Source: Eurosta solidaginis
Taxonomy: Eukaryota > Arthropoda > Insecta > Diptera > Tephritidae
NCBI RefSeq assembly: GCF_040869045.1
Contig: NC_090320.1
Coordinates: 247,194,978-247,258,977, forward strand
Direction of reading: 5' to 3'
Length of the DNA stretch: 64,000 nucleotides
Numbering within the stretch: position 1 is the first letter of the stretch; every line of letters starts with the position of its first letter. The notes beneath the pieces are model-generated. The model searched no databases, had not been told where the DNA came from, and saw nothing but the letters and a program-made list of their open reading frames with translations. The translations under genes and the position numbers were made by a program. Shown in pieces: positions 54,731 to 64,000 of the stretch.

Positions 54731-56051
54731 TATGCAGATATGATTTTGCTTTTGAGTGATGTAAATTTTATGCTTCGATGCCTTATTGCGGTTGATATCA
54801 ACGTAATATCAATCAAAGTAAAAAAGGGTGATTTTTTGTCATTTAGCATTTTACCTACTTTGCGGTTTCTTGCAGACAACAAATTCATAGATATTTAGTA
54901 ATTAGACAAAATTCAGTGCATACATACTAATATAACAATAACCAAGATAACTAAATATATATAATTTCTTTTTAATGAGTTAATACATAACCTAGACCAA
55001 AAATAATGCTCAGGTAACGAATATGTAGAAATTCGCAAATTTTCCTTTTCTTTTTTTAGAAGCCCAATAAATACACATTCATTTATCTACATGCATATAC
55101 CTAAGCCCATATGTACAATATTAATAAATGCCCTCAGTTATAAGTATATTGTACTTAATTATGAAGCATATTTTGCCGCTAAGAAGCCATTCGAAAAGGG
55201 GTACTCTTAAGATTTACTAGCAGGATATTACTTTAGCACGATCTCATTACCAGCAAACAGGATTTCAATTAACCCACAAATTGATACTCAAACAATTGTC
55301 GCTTGCTGTTCACATCTCGTATTCATTCACTCACCCCTACACCCTCAATACAACAATGTTCATTTATAAGAAAAACTGCAAAGATTATCCTTTACCTCTA
55401 CTACTTAGTTCTAAGATATGAGCTAGGCAATTTTAAGACTCGATCTATTTTGCTTGAGCCCACGCGCCTTTATTTGCAAAATGTCACAAAGTACAAATAT
55501 AAAAACCAACCAAAAGTTAAAACAAACCAAAAAGGCTAAATATGCAATATACTGAAAAAAGGCTGAAAAGAACATTTGTATAGCAGTGAAATAATGAGCA
55601 ACAAAGAAAGAATGAACAATTGTGGCGGTATGTATGTACGCCCGTTTTTAGATGAGCTATGAGCAATTTTCGCACTAGTGCACCAGTTAAATAGTCAAAT
55701 CAATTGTTTTTGTGTTGGCATCTGCCATTGTTCTCTTGTGATTATTGGTTGTTTTTGTCGTTCATTTTCAGCTGCTCTTGTTTCTTCTCTTGTTGTTGTT
55801 GCTTGCTTTTTGAAATCATAGCATAGAGTGGAGGTGTTACACTTTGTCTGAGGTGAGAATACAAATTGGTCTTTGATGGGATTTAAGTATGGATGCAGAC
55901 ATATTTGTTCGTGCTTGTGCATGTATATACTTACCCGTCGCATGCCCCAGGAGTATTTCGGTAAGCTATTATAAGAACATGTATGTGTATATGTGTACAC
56001 AAGTAAAGAAAGGGTAATAATCCCCATTTTATCTTCGTTCCTTTGATGTCT
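54731..56051. other. Unassigned DNA
   Basis: No gene or repeat with family resemblance. The frames at 55303-55539 and 56306-55695 are not conserved-looking; the latter runs through a family-B fragment. Confidence 0.4.
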
Positions 56052-56215
56052 GTTGTTGTTTAGCGATAAGGACACTCCCCGACGGCATTGGGGAGTGTTA
56101 TCGATGTTGATGGTCCTTTGTCGGATGCAGACCCGGTACGTTCCGGTACCAAGCCCGACCATCTCGGGAACGATTTGGTATGACCACATGCGACCTTCTA
56201 GGGCAGAGATGGGCC
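56052..56215 (-). repeat. Family-B fragment with 3' hairpin
   Basis: The plus strand reads TGTTGTTGTTTAGCGAT, then the hairpin ACACTCCCCGACGGCATTGG continuing GGAGTGT, then TCCTTTGTCGGATGCAGACC and GACCATCTCGGGAACGATTT. This is the complement of 28640-28800. Truncated at its 5' side. Confidence 0.7.
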
Positions 56216-56344
56216 TATTTTCGGCTCCTAAATCAGTTTCAGTGCCAGCGAGTGCTTGGTGAGACGTTTGTGTGTTTTTGGGTGTTAGGGGAGTAAAAAA
56301 ATACATTGGAAATGTCGTACGCTTCGCCTCAAACGATATTCATC

Positions 56345-57068
56345 GTAAGAAGCATAGTAAATTTTACCAACAGCTGATCGGTGAAATTCGCACATTCACA
56401 CGCACAGTTCTCGACTCAGTTTAAAAAAAAACTTTAGATTATTTAACTTAAATTTTAAAGTGAGATAATCCTTACCAATTGATATATATATAGAATATAT
56501 AAGGCGTTTTTATTGTTATTAAAAGAATCTTTTTATTTATATTAAAGTTTTTATCATTTATTTTTGAACTTTACTTTAACCATTTCATGCGTTTTTAAAG
56601 CATTTTCGTGCATATAAATACAACCATGTGCATATACGTTTTGACATAATATTTCATACTCGTTCGTGTTTGCTTTTCTCGTTGTTTCTAAATTCGTAAA
56701 CAATGACTGCGGATATTCTGTGTGATTTTTCGAAAAAATTTATTATTTTTGTGAAATTTTATACTTAATCTGTGGTATTGTGGTGGTCAAAAAGCTTTTA
56801 TGCAAAAATACTTAGCCTCACAACGCGACAATGTTTTTCGCATTGTAAATTTTACCAAGTACCGCAACTAACAGCTGATGGGTGAAAATTCGCACATTCA
56901 CACGCACAGTTCTCGACTCAATTTCAAACAAAAACTTTGGATTATTTAACTCAAATTTTAAAGTGAAATAATCCTTACGAATTTAAGTATATAGAATATA
57001 TAAGGCGTTTTTGTTGTTATTAAAACAATAGTTTTATTTTTATTAAAGCTTTTATCATTTTTTTTTTT
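56345..57068. repeat. Direct duplication, two ~225-bp copies
   Basis: 56345-56572 and 56838-57068 are similar in order. Both have TAAATTTTACCA, CGCACATTCACACGCACAG, TTCTCGACTCA, ATAATCCTTAC, AGAATATATAAGGCGTTTTT and AAAG.TTTTATCATTT. The copies start about 490 bp apart, so a tandem or segmental duplication is likely. Neither encodes a protein. Confidence 0.7.
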
Positions 57069-57766
57069 TAACTTTGAAAAAACTCCGAACACCATTCCTT
57101 CATTATATGACATTCGACTGCCTAGTCCACTGCCTTCCACTCTATTCGCAACATAACCTCTATTTAAGCTGCCAAACTATATAGTAAACAATGGTTTTTC
57201 GTAATGTCGAAGTACTTTATATGTATATGTAATTGATGTGCAAGCTTGCATTTGAGAACACGGTTGCCACTTCAGCCCATTCCCTTCCGCCCTATATGGT
57301 CCACTGGTCCCTTTTTTTCAATTTTGGTTCTTTTTCGGCACGGTTTTGGTACTTTTATTTCTTTTTCACTGAAACAAATATTCAAAATACTGCTAAAAAA
57401 ATTGCCCCAAATCTATTACCCACATATAATTTTCAATTTACTCCAATGGAATTCTTACCACGAAAATTGCTCTATCAATAAAATGTAGCAGAACAATGAC
57501 ATTTCACTTGGGAGATAATTTAGGCGAGGCATTAAAAATGAAGTGTTGAATGTTCGGACAAACACATTGTCATTAATTTTTGATGAAACAACGCCTTTAT
57601 CAGAAAAAGACTTGTTATATGGTTTAGTTATTTCGATCGGTATTCAATTATTATACAGTTGAAACTTTTAAGACGCTTCATTTTTAGTCTGAGTTCAAAA
57701 CTCACACTTGCTGAATCTAGGCTCTGGTATGAAGTTTAAACTGTGAGTGAAAATGAAAGCATCTAT
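57069..57766. other. Unassigned DNA
   Basis: No gene or known repeat. TTGAGAATGCACGTGATAAGG-like and GGTCCCTTTTT phrases near 57240-57320 recur in complementary order near 60170-60260, hinting at a decayed inverted repeat around element A5. Confidence 0.4.
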
Positions 57767-59866
57767 AACAAGTAAAGAAGGTTAAGTTCGGATGTAACCG
57801 AACATTACATACTCAGTTGAGAGTTATGGTGACAACATAAGTGAAAATAACCATGTAGGAAAATGAAACGAGGGAAACCCTGGAATGTGTTTGTATGACA
57901 TGTGTATCAGATGAAAGGCATTAAAGAGTATTTTATGAGGGAGTGGGCCATAGTTCTATAGGTGGACGCCATTTAGTGATATAGCCATAAAAGTGGATCA
58001 GGGTTGACTCTAGAATGCGTTTGTACGATATGGGTATCAAATGAAAGATGTTAATAAGTATTTTAAAGGAGAGTGGGCCTTAGTTCTATAGACGGAGGGC
58101 TTTTCGAGATATCGCCATAAAGGTGTACCAGGGGTGACTCTAGAATTTGTTTGTACAATATGGGTATCAAAAGAAAGGTGTTAATGAGTATTTTAAAAGG
58201 GAGTAATCCTTAGTTCCATAGGTGGACGCCGTTTCGAGATATCGCCATAAAGGTGGACCAGGGGTGACCCTAGAATTTGTTTGTACAATATGGGCATCAA
58301 ACGAAAGGTGTTAATGAGTATTTTTAAAAGGGAGTGGGCCTTAGTTCTATAGGTGGATGCCGTTTCGAAATATCGCCATAAAGGTCGACCAGGGGTAACT
58401 CTAGAATGTGTTTGTACGATATGGGTATCAAATTAAAGGTATTAATGAGGGTTTTAAAAGGGAGTGGTGGTAGTTGTATATGTGAAGGCGTTTTCCAGAT
58501 ATCGACCAAAATGTGGACCAGGATGATCCAGAACATCATCTGTCGAGTACCGCTAATTTATTTATATATGTAATACCACGAACAGTATTCCTTCCAAGAT
58601 TCCAACGGCTTTTGATTTCGCCCTGCAAAACTTTTTCATTTTCTTCTACTTACTAGGAGTCACACCCATTTTACCAAGTTTTTTTCTAAAGTTATATTTT
58701 GCGTCAATAGACCAATACAATTACCATGTTTCATCCCTTTTTTCGTATTTGGTATAGAATTATGGCTTTTTTCATTTTTCGTAATTTTCGATATCGAAAA
58801 AGTGGGCATGGTCATAATCGGATTTCGTTCATTTTTCATACCAAGACAAAGTGAGTTCAAGTAAGCACGTGAACTAAGTTCATTAAAGATATGTTGATTT
58901 TTGCTCAAGTTATCGTGTTAACGGCCATGCGAAAGGACAGACGAACGACTGTGTATAAAAACTGGGCGTGGCATCAACCGATTTCGCCCATTTTCACAGA
59001 AAACAGTTAACGTCATAAATCTATGCTCAAGTTATCGTGTTAACGGCCATGCGGAAGGACAGACGGACGACTGTGTATAAAAACTGGGCGTGGCATCAAC
59101 CGATTTCGCCCATTTTCACAGAAAACAGTTAACGTCATAAATCTATGCCCCTACCAAATTTCAAAAGGATTGGTTAATTTTTGTTCGACTTATGGCGTTA
59201 AAAGTATCCTAGACAAATTAAATGAAAAAGGGCGGTGCCACGCCCATTTTGAAATTTTCTTTTATTTTTGTATTTTGTTGCACCATATCATTACTGGAGT
59301 TGAATGTTGACATAATTTACTTATATACTGTAAAGATATTAAATTTTTTGTTAAAATTTTACTTTAAAAAAAATTTTTTTTTTTATAGTGGGTGTGGTCC
59401 TTCTCCGATTTTGCTAATTTTTAAATTACCTTCTTATAAAAGTGGGCGGTGCCACGCCCATTGTCCAAAATTTTACTAATTTTCTATTCTGCGTCATAAG
59501 TTCAACTCATCTACTAAGTTTAGTCGCTTTATCTGTCTTTTGTAATGAATTATCGCACTTTTCGGTTTTTCGAAATTTTCGATATCGAAAAAGTGGACGT
59601 GATTATAGTCAGATATCGTTCATTTTAAATAGCGATCTGAGATGAGTGCTCAGGAACTTACATACCAAATTTCATCAAGATACCTCAAAATTTACTCAAG
59701 TTATCGTGTTAACGGACGGACGGACGGACATGGCTCAATCAAATTTTTTTTCGATCCTGATTATTTTGATATATCTATCTCGATTCCCTTATATATGTAC
59801 AACCAACCGTTATCCAATCAAACTTAATATACTCTGTGAGCTCTGCTCAACTGAGTATAAAAATAG
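57767..59866 (+). mobile_element. Family-A element A5
   Basis: It begins AACAAGTAAAGAAGG with ATGTAACCGAACATTACATAC and ends CTCAACTGAGTATAAAAA. It has about five minisatellite units (57840-58520), then the unique part with GTGGGCATGG boxes. A 122-bp block is tandemly duplicated at 58903-59146. It is followed about 1.1 kb later by A6 in opposite orientation. Confidence 0.65.
58903..59146 (+). repeat. 122-bp tandem duplication within A5
   Basis: 58903-59024 and 59025-59146 are nearly identical. Both start GCTCAAGTTATCGTGTTAAC and include GACTGTGTATAAAAACTGG and AAACAGTTAACGTCATAAAT. The other A copies have the block once. Confidence 0.85.
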
Positions 59867-60415
59867 CATTAACACAATTGCTTAGTTTCATTTACGATTT
59901 ATTGAGTTTGCCACGACGCATATTTTTAAGCCGTTCCTTACCTAACTGCGCTATACATTTTATTTCATTGCAATCAAGCAAAACTAGGTTCACAACGTTA
60001 GATTGGTGAAAGACATAGTCTTATCCTAAAAAGTTGAAAATGTGATACCTAAAGGTACACTTTATTTTTGTTTGTGCAGTTTGAACTAAAGCCAAGTGTA
60101 TCCTTTATAAAAATTTTATATAGTAACTTGCCGAATTGTTTGTATACCAATAAAATAAAACTAAAATTTGGTCCTTTTTTTTAAGGTCTGGTCCCTTTTT
60201 CGATAAATTTTGGTCCCAAATGACAACATGGTGTGGCAACCGTGTTTGAGAATGCACGTGATAAGGTTGCATTTTTCCGAACTAATTTTTTTTTTAATAA
60301 TGAAATAGTGTTATGCAAGCGACTGCCATAGTAGTAAACATGTACATGAATATTATGAACAAAGTTTAAAGCTAAAAAAATGTCTTTGAAGTATAATCTA
60401 AGAGAAGATGGACAC
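59867..60415. other. Unassigned DNA
   Basis: No gene or clear repeat, apart from the phrases noted at 57069-57766. Confidence 0.4.
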
Positions 60416-60523
60416 GAGGCGTAGCTTCATAGACGCGTATTAGGCACAGCATAAGAAATCTTGAGGTGTAGAGAGATCTTAGCTGCATGCCATATTTTTC
60501 AGGCGTCTACGAAGCTACGCCTC
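60416..60523. repeat. 108-nt hairpin with 21-bp arms
   Basis: Arms 60416-60436 (GAGGCGTAGCTTCATAGACGC) are matched by 60503-60523 in inverse, with one mismatch in 21, around a 66-nt spacer. Either strand could fold into a stable hairpin. It could be a tiny MITE remnant, a hairpin RNA precursor or a terminator-like structure. I have no evidence of transcription. Confidence 0.6.
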
Positions 60524-60804
60524 TTTTTAGGAGATCTAACATTTTTAATTAATATTGATAAATAACACCTAAAGCAAATACGCTTAAGGTGACTTTTGCA
60601 TAGTTTTGGCGCTTGCGTTGCGTCTACATCAAACACACGTGCTTTAATTGCTTCAATCCATAAGCAACGCAACGCCAACGTCAAAGCAACACAAATTAAT
60701 TAAAAACTTACGTTCTTCTTAAAGTTTCTTGCATCTTAGGAAAAAAAAAAACGATTTTCTATCGCCGTTCAACTAAATAAAAAACATAATTTTTTATTCA
60801 TGTC

Positions 60805-60930
60805 GATTTCGTGATCGATCAGGAGAGACGGTGGAACATATCCTCCTGGAACGCGACGCAATCTGATGAGGGCACACTAGATCAACGGTCACAGTGCAAT
60901 CCCCAATAAATTTTCTATCTATCTTCATGT
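60805..60930 (+). mobile_element. LINE 3' scrap (same family as 43610-44560)
   Basis: CATGTCGATTTCGTGATCGATCAG and GACGGTGGAACATATCC match, in short blocks, the cysteine-knuckle region near 44376-44410. About 125 bp survive. 60524-60804, before it, holds nothing recognisable. Confidence 0.5.
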
Positions 60931-60952
60931 TATAAAAATAGTTGTATTTCAT

Positions 60953-63169
60953 TTTTTATACTCAGTTGAGCAGAGCTCACAGAGTATATTAAGTTTGATT
61001 GGATAACGGTTGGTTGTACATATATAAAGGAATCGAGATAGATATAGACTTCCATATATCAAAATAATCAGGATCGAAAAAAAATTTGATTGAGCCATGT
61101 CCGTTCGTCCGTCCGTCCGTTAACACGATAACTTGAGTAAATTTTGAGGTATCTTGATGAAATTTGGTATGTAGGTTCCTGAGCACTCATCTCAGATCGC
61201 TATTTAAAATGAACGAAATCGGACTTTAACCACGCCCACTTTTTCGATATCGAAAATTTCGAAAAACCGAAAAAGTGTGATAATTCATTACAAAAGACAG
61301 ATAAAGCGACGAAACTTGGTAAATGAGTTGGACTTATGACGCAAAATAGAAAATTAGTAAAATTTTGGACAATGGGCGTGGCACCGCCCACTTTTAAAAG
61401 AAGGTAATTTAAAATTTTGCAAGCTGTAATTTGGCAGTCGTTGAAGATATAATGATGAAATTTGGCACGAATGTTACTCCTATTACTATATGTACGCTTA
61501 ATAAAAATTAGCAAAATCGGAGAAGGACCACGCCCACTTTTAAACAAAATTTTTTTTTAAAGTAAAATTTTAACAAAAAATGTAATATCTTTACAGTATT
61601 TAAGTAAATTATGTCAAAATTCAACTCCAGTAATGATGTGGTGCAACAAAATACAGAAATAAAAGAAAATTTCAAAATGGGCGTGGCTCCGCCCTTTTTC
61701 ATTTAATTTGTCTAGGATACTTTTAACGCCATAAGTCGAACAAAAATTAACCAATCCTTTTGAAATTTGGTAGGAGCATAGATTTTATGACCTTAACTGT
61801 TTTCTGTGAAAATGGGCGGAATCGGTTGATGCCACGCCCAGTTTTTATACACAGTCGTCTGTCTGTCCTTCCGCATGGCCGTTAACACGATAACTTGAGC
61901 AAAAATCGACATATCTTTAATGAACTTAGTTCACGTACTTACTTGAACTCACTTTATCTTGGTATGAAAAATGAACGAAATCCGACTATGACCACGCTCA
62001 CTTTTTCGATATGGAAAATTACGAAAAATGAAAAAAATGCCATAATTCTATACCAAATACGAAAAAAGGGATGAAACATGGTAAGGTAATTGGATTGTTT
62101 TATTGACGCGAAATATAACTTTAGAAAAAACTTTATAAAATGGTTGTGACACCTACCATATTAAGTAGAAGAAAATGAAAAAGTTCTGCAGGGCGAAATA
62201 AAAAACCCTTAAAATCTTGGCATATCTTGGGTATCCAACAGATAATGTTCTGGGTCACCCTGGTCCACATTTTGGTTGATATCTGGAAAACGCCTTCACA
62301 TATACAACTACCACCACTCCCTTTTAAAACTCTCATTAATACCTTTAATTTGATACCCATATCGTACAAACTCATTCTAGAGTCACCCCTGGTCCACCTT
62401 TATGGCGATATCTCGAAAGGCGTCCACCTATAGAACTAAGCCCCACGCCCTTTTAAAATACTCATTAACACCTTTCATTTGATACCCATATCGTACAAAC
62501 ATATTCTAAAGTCACCCCTGGTCCACCTTTATGGCGATATCTCGAAAAGGCGAACACCTATAGCACGAAGGCCCACTCCCTTTTAAAAATACTCATTAAC
62601 ACCTTTCATTTGATACCCATATCGCACAAACAAAGTCTAGAGTCACCCCTGGTCCACCTTTATTGCGATACCTCGAAAAGGCGTCCACCTATAGAACTAA
62701 GGCCCACTCCCTTTTAAAATACTCATTAACTCCTTTCGTTTGATACCCATATTGCACAATCGAATTCTAGAGTCACCCCTGGCCCACCTTTATGGCGATA
62801 TCTCGAAACGGCGTCCACCTATGGAACTAAGGATTACTCCCTTTTAAAAAACTCATTAACACCTTTCTTTTGATACCCATATTGTTCAAACAAATTCTAG
62901 GGTCACCCCTGCTCCACCTTTATGGCGATATCTCGAAACGGCGACCACCTATGGAACTAAGGATTACTCCCTTTTAAAATACTCATTAACACCTTTCTTT
63001 TGATACCCATATTGTACAAACACATTCTAGAGTCACCCCTGGTCCACCTTTGTGGCGATATTTCGAAACGGCGTCCACCTATAGAACTAAGGCCAACTCC
63101 CTTTTAAAATACTCATTAACACCTTTCGTTTGATGCCCATATTGTACAAACAAATTCTAGGGTCACCCC
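60953..63169 (-). mobile_element. Family-A element A6, interrupted by a LINE
   Basis: Minus-strand copy. The plus strand starts TTTTTTATACTCAGTTGAGC, with CCGTTCGTCCGTCCGTCCGTT and CACGCCCACTTTTTCGATATC. It then reaches a minisatellite array of at least seven units (about 62240-63169). Inside a unit it is cut by the third LINE copy at 63170, so its other end lies beyond the window. Confidence 0.65.
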
Positions 63170-64000
63170 TCGCTTCCCAAGGCAGTCGGTTCTATGTACC
63201 GGAGCGACTCGGGATTTTACCCGACCAAGGACTGTCATTTCAGTGTGACCCCATTTAATTTGTTTCGTCCCTCCCACAAATTGTCATCCACCCAGCAGTT
63301 CCTTGCAGCAGGACTGCTACATATTCTCTTACTCCGAGAAGGTATCGAACCCAATCCGGGTCCGTCTCCTGACCCCGGTCCTGAGAAATGGTTTTGCTGC
63401 ATTTGCCAGAAAAGAATCTTTTTAGGACGGTCATACTCTGTTCAGTGTGTCTCGTGCAAGGGATGGTTGCATCGGACAGGTTGTTCTGGGCTTGATCCCA
63501 AAACCCGACGTCCACGTAACTTTAATAAATCTTTTGTGGCTCCTTGCTGCTCACGCCCAAGGGCGTCCCGTAGTCTACGCCTAAGCGTATCCCCACTACC
63601 TTCCAGCAGCTTCGCTGTTCAGCAAGCCACAACAAGTACCCGCTGCTGCTCGCGCCCCACGGCGCCAACAACTCAAACAGCTGATGCCACTCATAACTAC
63701 TACCTTCGTAGTAGAGCTGGTAGCAATGCTGAGCATCAGCCACTGCCCCCGTCTTCTTCTCCCCCCCCCCCCCTCTTTTCTGGCAGCAATCGTGCAGGTC
63801 AGGGAAACAGACTCTTAGTCCCTGCCTCCGTTTGCACCGTCTGCCAGCACAGAATATATAGGTTTGCGACAACCACTCAATGCAGCTCCTGCCTTGGGTG
63901 GTGCCACTTTCCTAGATGTTCTGGTCTCCGCGACGGCAACCCCTCGACGGGTTTCATCGCGCCATGTTGCCAGGTCGCAAACCCAAATCATCCGGGTACC
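63170..64000 (+). mobile_element. Jockey-type LINE, copy 3 (runs off the window)
   Basis: It begins with the same TCGCTTCCCAAGG 5' end as copies 1 and 2, inserted in a minisatellite unit of A6. Only the first 831 bp are present. I see no disabling change in the visible part, and the 13-C run (63761-63773) has the same length as in copy 2. The target duplication cannot be checked. Confidence 0.88.
63194..64000 (+). CDS. LINE copy 3 polyprotein, N-terminal part (partial)
   Basis: The frame opens at the first ATG, 24 nt into the element, as in the other copies, and appears to stay open to the window edge (about 269 residues). It has the leucine-rich stretch and an intact 2A-like GIEPNPGP (NPGP at 63353-63364), then PHD-like finger 1 (CCICQKR... 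to CC), the Ser/Pro linker and most of finger 2. Endonuclease and RT should follow outside the window. Of the three copies it is the only one without a visible lesion. Confidence 0.75.
   Translation, partial: MYRSDSGFYPTKDCHFSVTPFNLFRPSHKLSSTQQFLAAGLLHILLLREGIEPNPGPSPDPGPEKWFCCICQKRIFLGRSYSVQCVSCKGWLHRTGCSGLDPKTRRPRNFNKSFVAPCCSRPRASRSLRLSVSPLPSSSFAVQQATTSTRCCSRPTAPTTQTADATHNYYLRSRAGSNAEHQPLPPSSSPPPPLFSGSNRAGQGNRLLVPASVCTVCQHRIYRFATTTQCSSCLGWCHFPRCSGLRDGNPSTGFIAPCCQVANPNHPGT

Overview
This is a transposon-dense, gene-poor piece of a higher dipteran genome, most plausibly a tephritid-like fruit fly. I infer that from R1-type and jockey-type LINEs, a repeat with (GTCY)n stretches like the mini-me repeats of flies, Penelope-type elements, and an intron-containing WBP4 orthologue. 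There are no operons or bacterial features. Only two host protein genes can be supported. One is a WBP4/FBP21-like spliceosomal gene (25122-27526, minus, four exons, start codon split by an intron). The other is a single-exon secreted Lys/Glu/His-rich protein gene (47465-48220, minus, TATA promoter and polyA signal).

The centrepiece is an endogenous densovirus (insect parvovirus) relic at about 8290-18960. It carries the helicase part of NS1 and then a capsid protein with a phospholipase A2 domain, both on the plus strand. It is broken by nonsense and frameshift changes and split by insertions. Three of these have target duplications: a Penelope-like element (14 bp), a candidate P-superfamily element (8 bp, landing in the Walker A motif) and a jockey-type LINE (8 bp in the capsid gene). 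A mini-me-like repeat sits between NS1 and VP.

Layout. 1-5068: unassigned DNA, a 605-bp foldback element, an RTE-like LINE tail, a Penelope remnant and a solo LTR. 5090-8289: a degenerate R1-like LINE. 8290-18960: the viral relic and its insertions. 19146-25121: LINE, SINE and A/T-rich repeats. 25122-27526: WBP4. 27530-33100: a relic LINE invaded by a SINE-like element and by a second 4063-bp LINE copy. 33100-46850: decayed repeats. 47351-48273: the Lys-rich gene. 48786-54730: a (TTTTA)-rich domain with nested family-A elements. 54731-64000: more family-A elements and a third LINE copy running off the window.

Three widely spaced loci (4084-4124, 46739-46775, 54173-54212, all minus) fold as minimal hammerhead ribozymes. 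Their stems differ in sequence but keep pairing, and each has a palindromic stem III; a fourth, partial core lies in the Penelope copy. Other points of note are a 2A-like NPGP motif in the LINE protein, a ~129-bp minisatellite shared by two different element families, and compensatory changes between the two ends of family A. Family labels A (the AACAAGTA... element) and B (the CAA-tailed SINE-like element) are mine.
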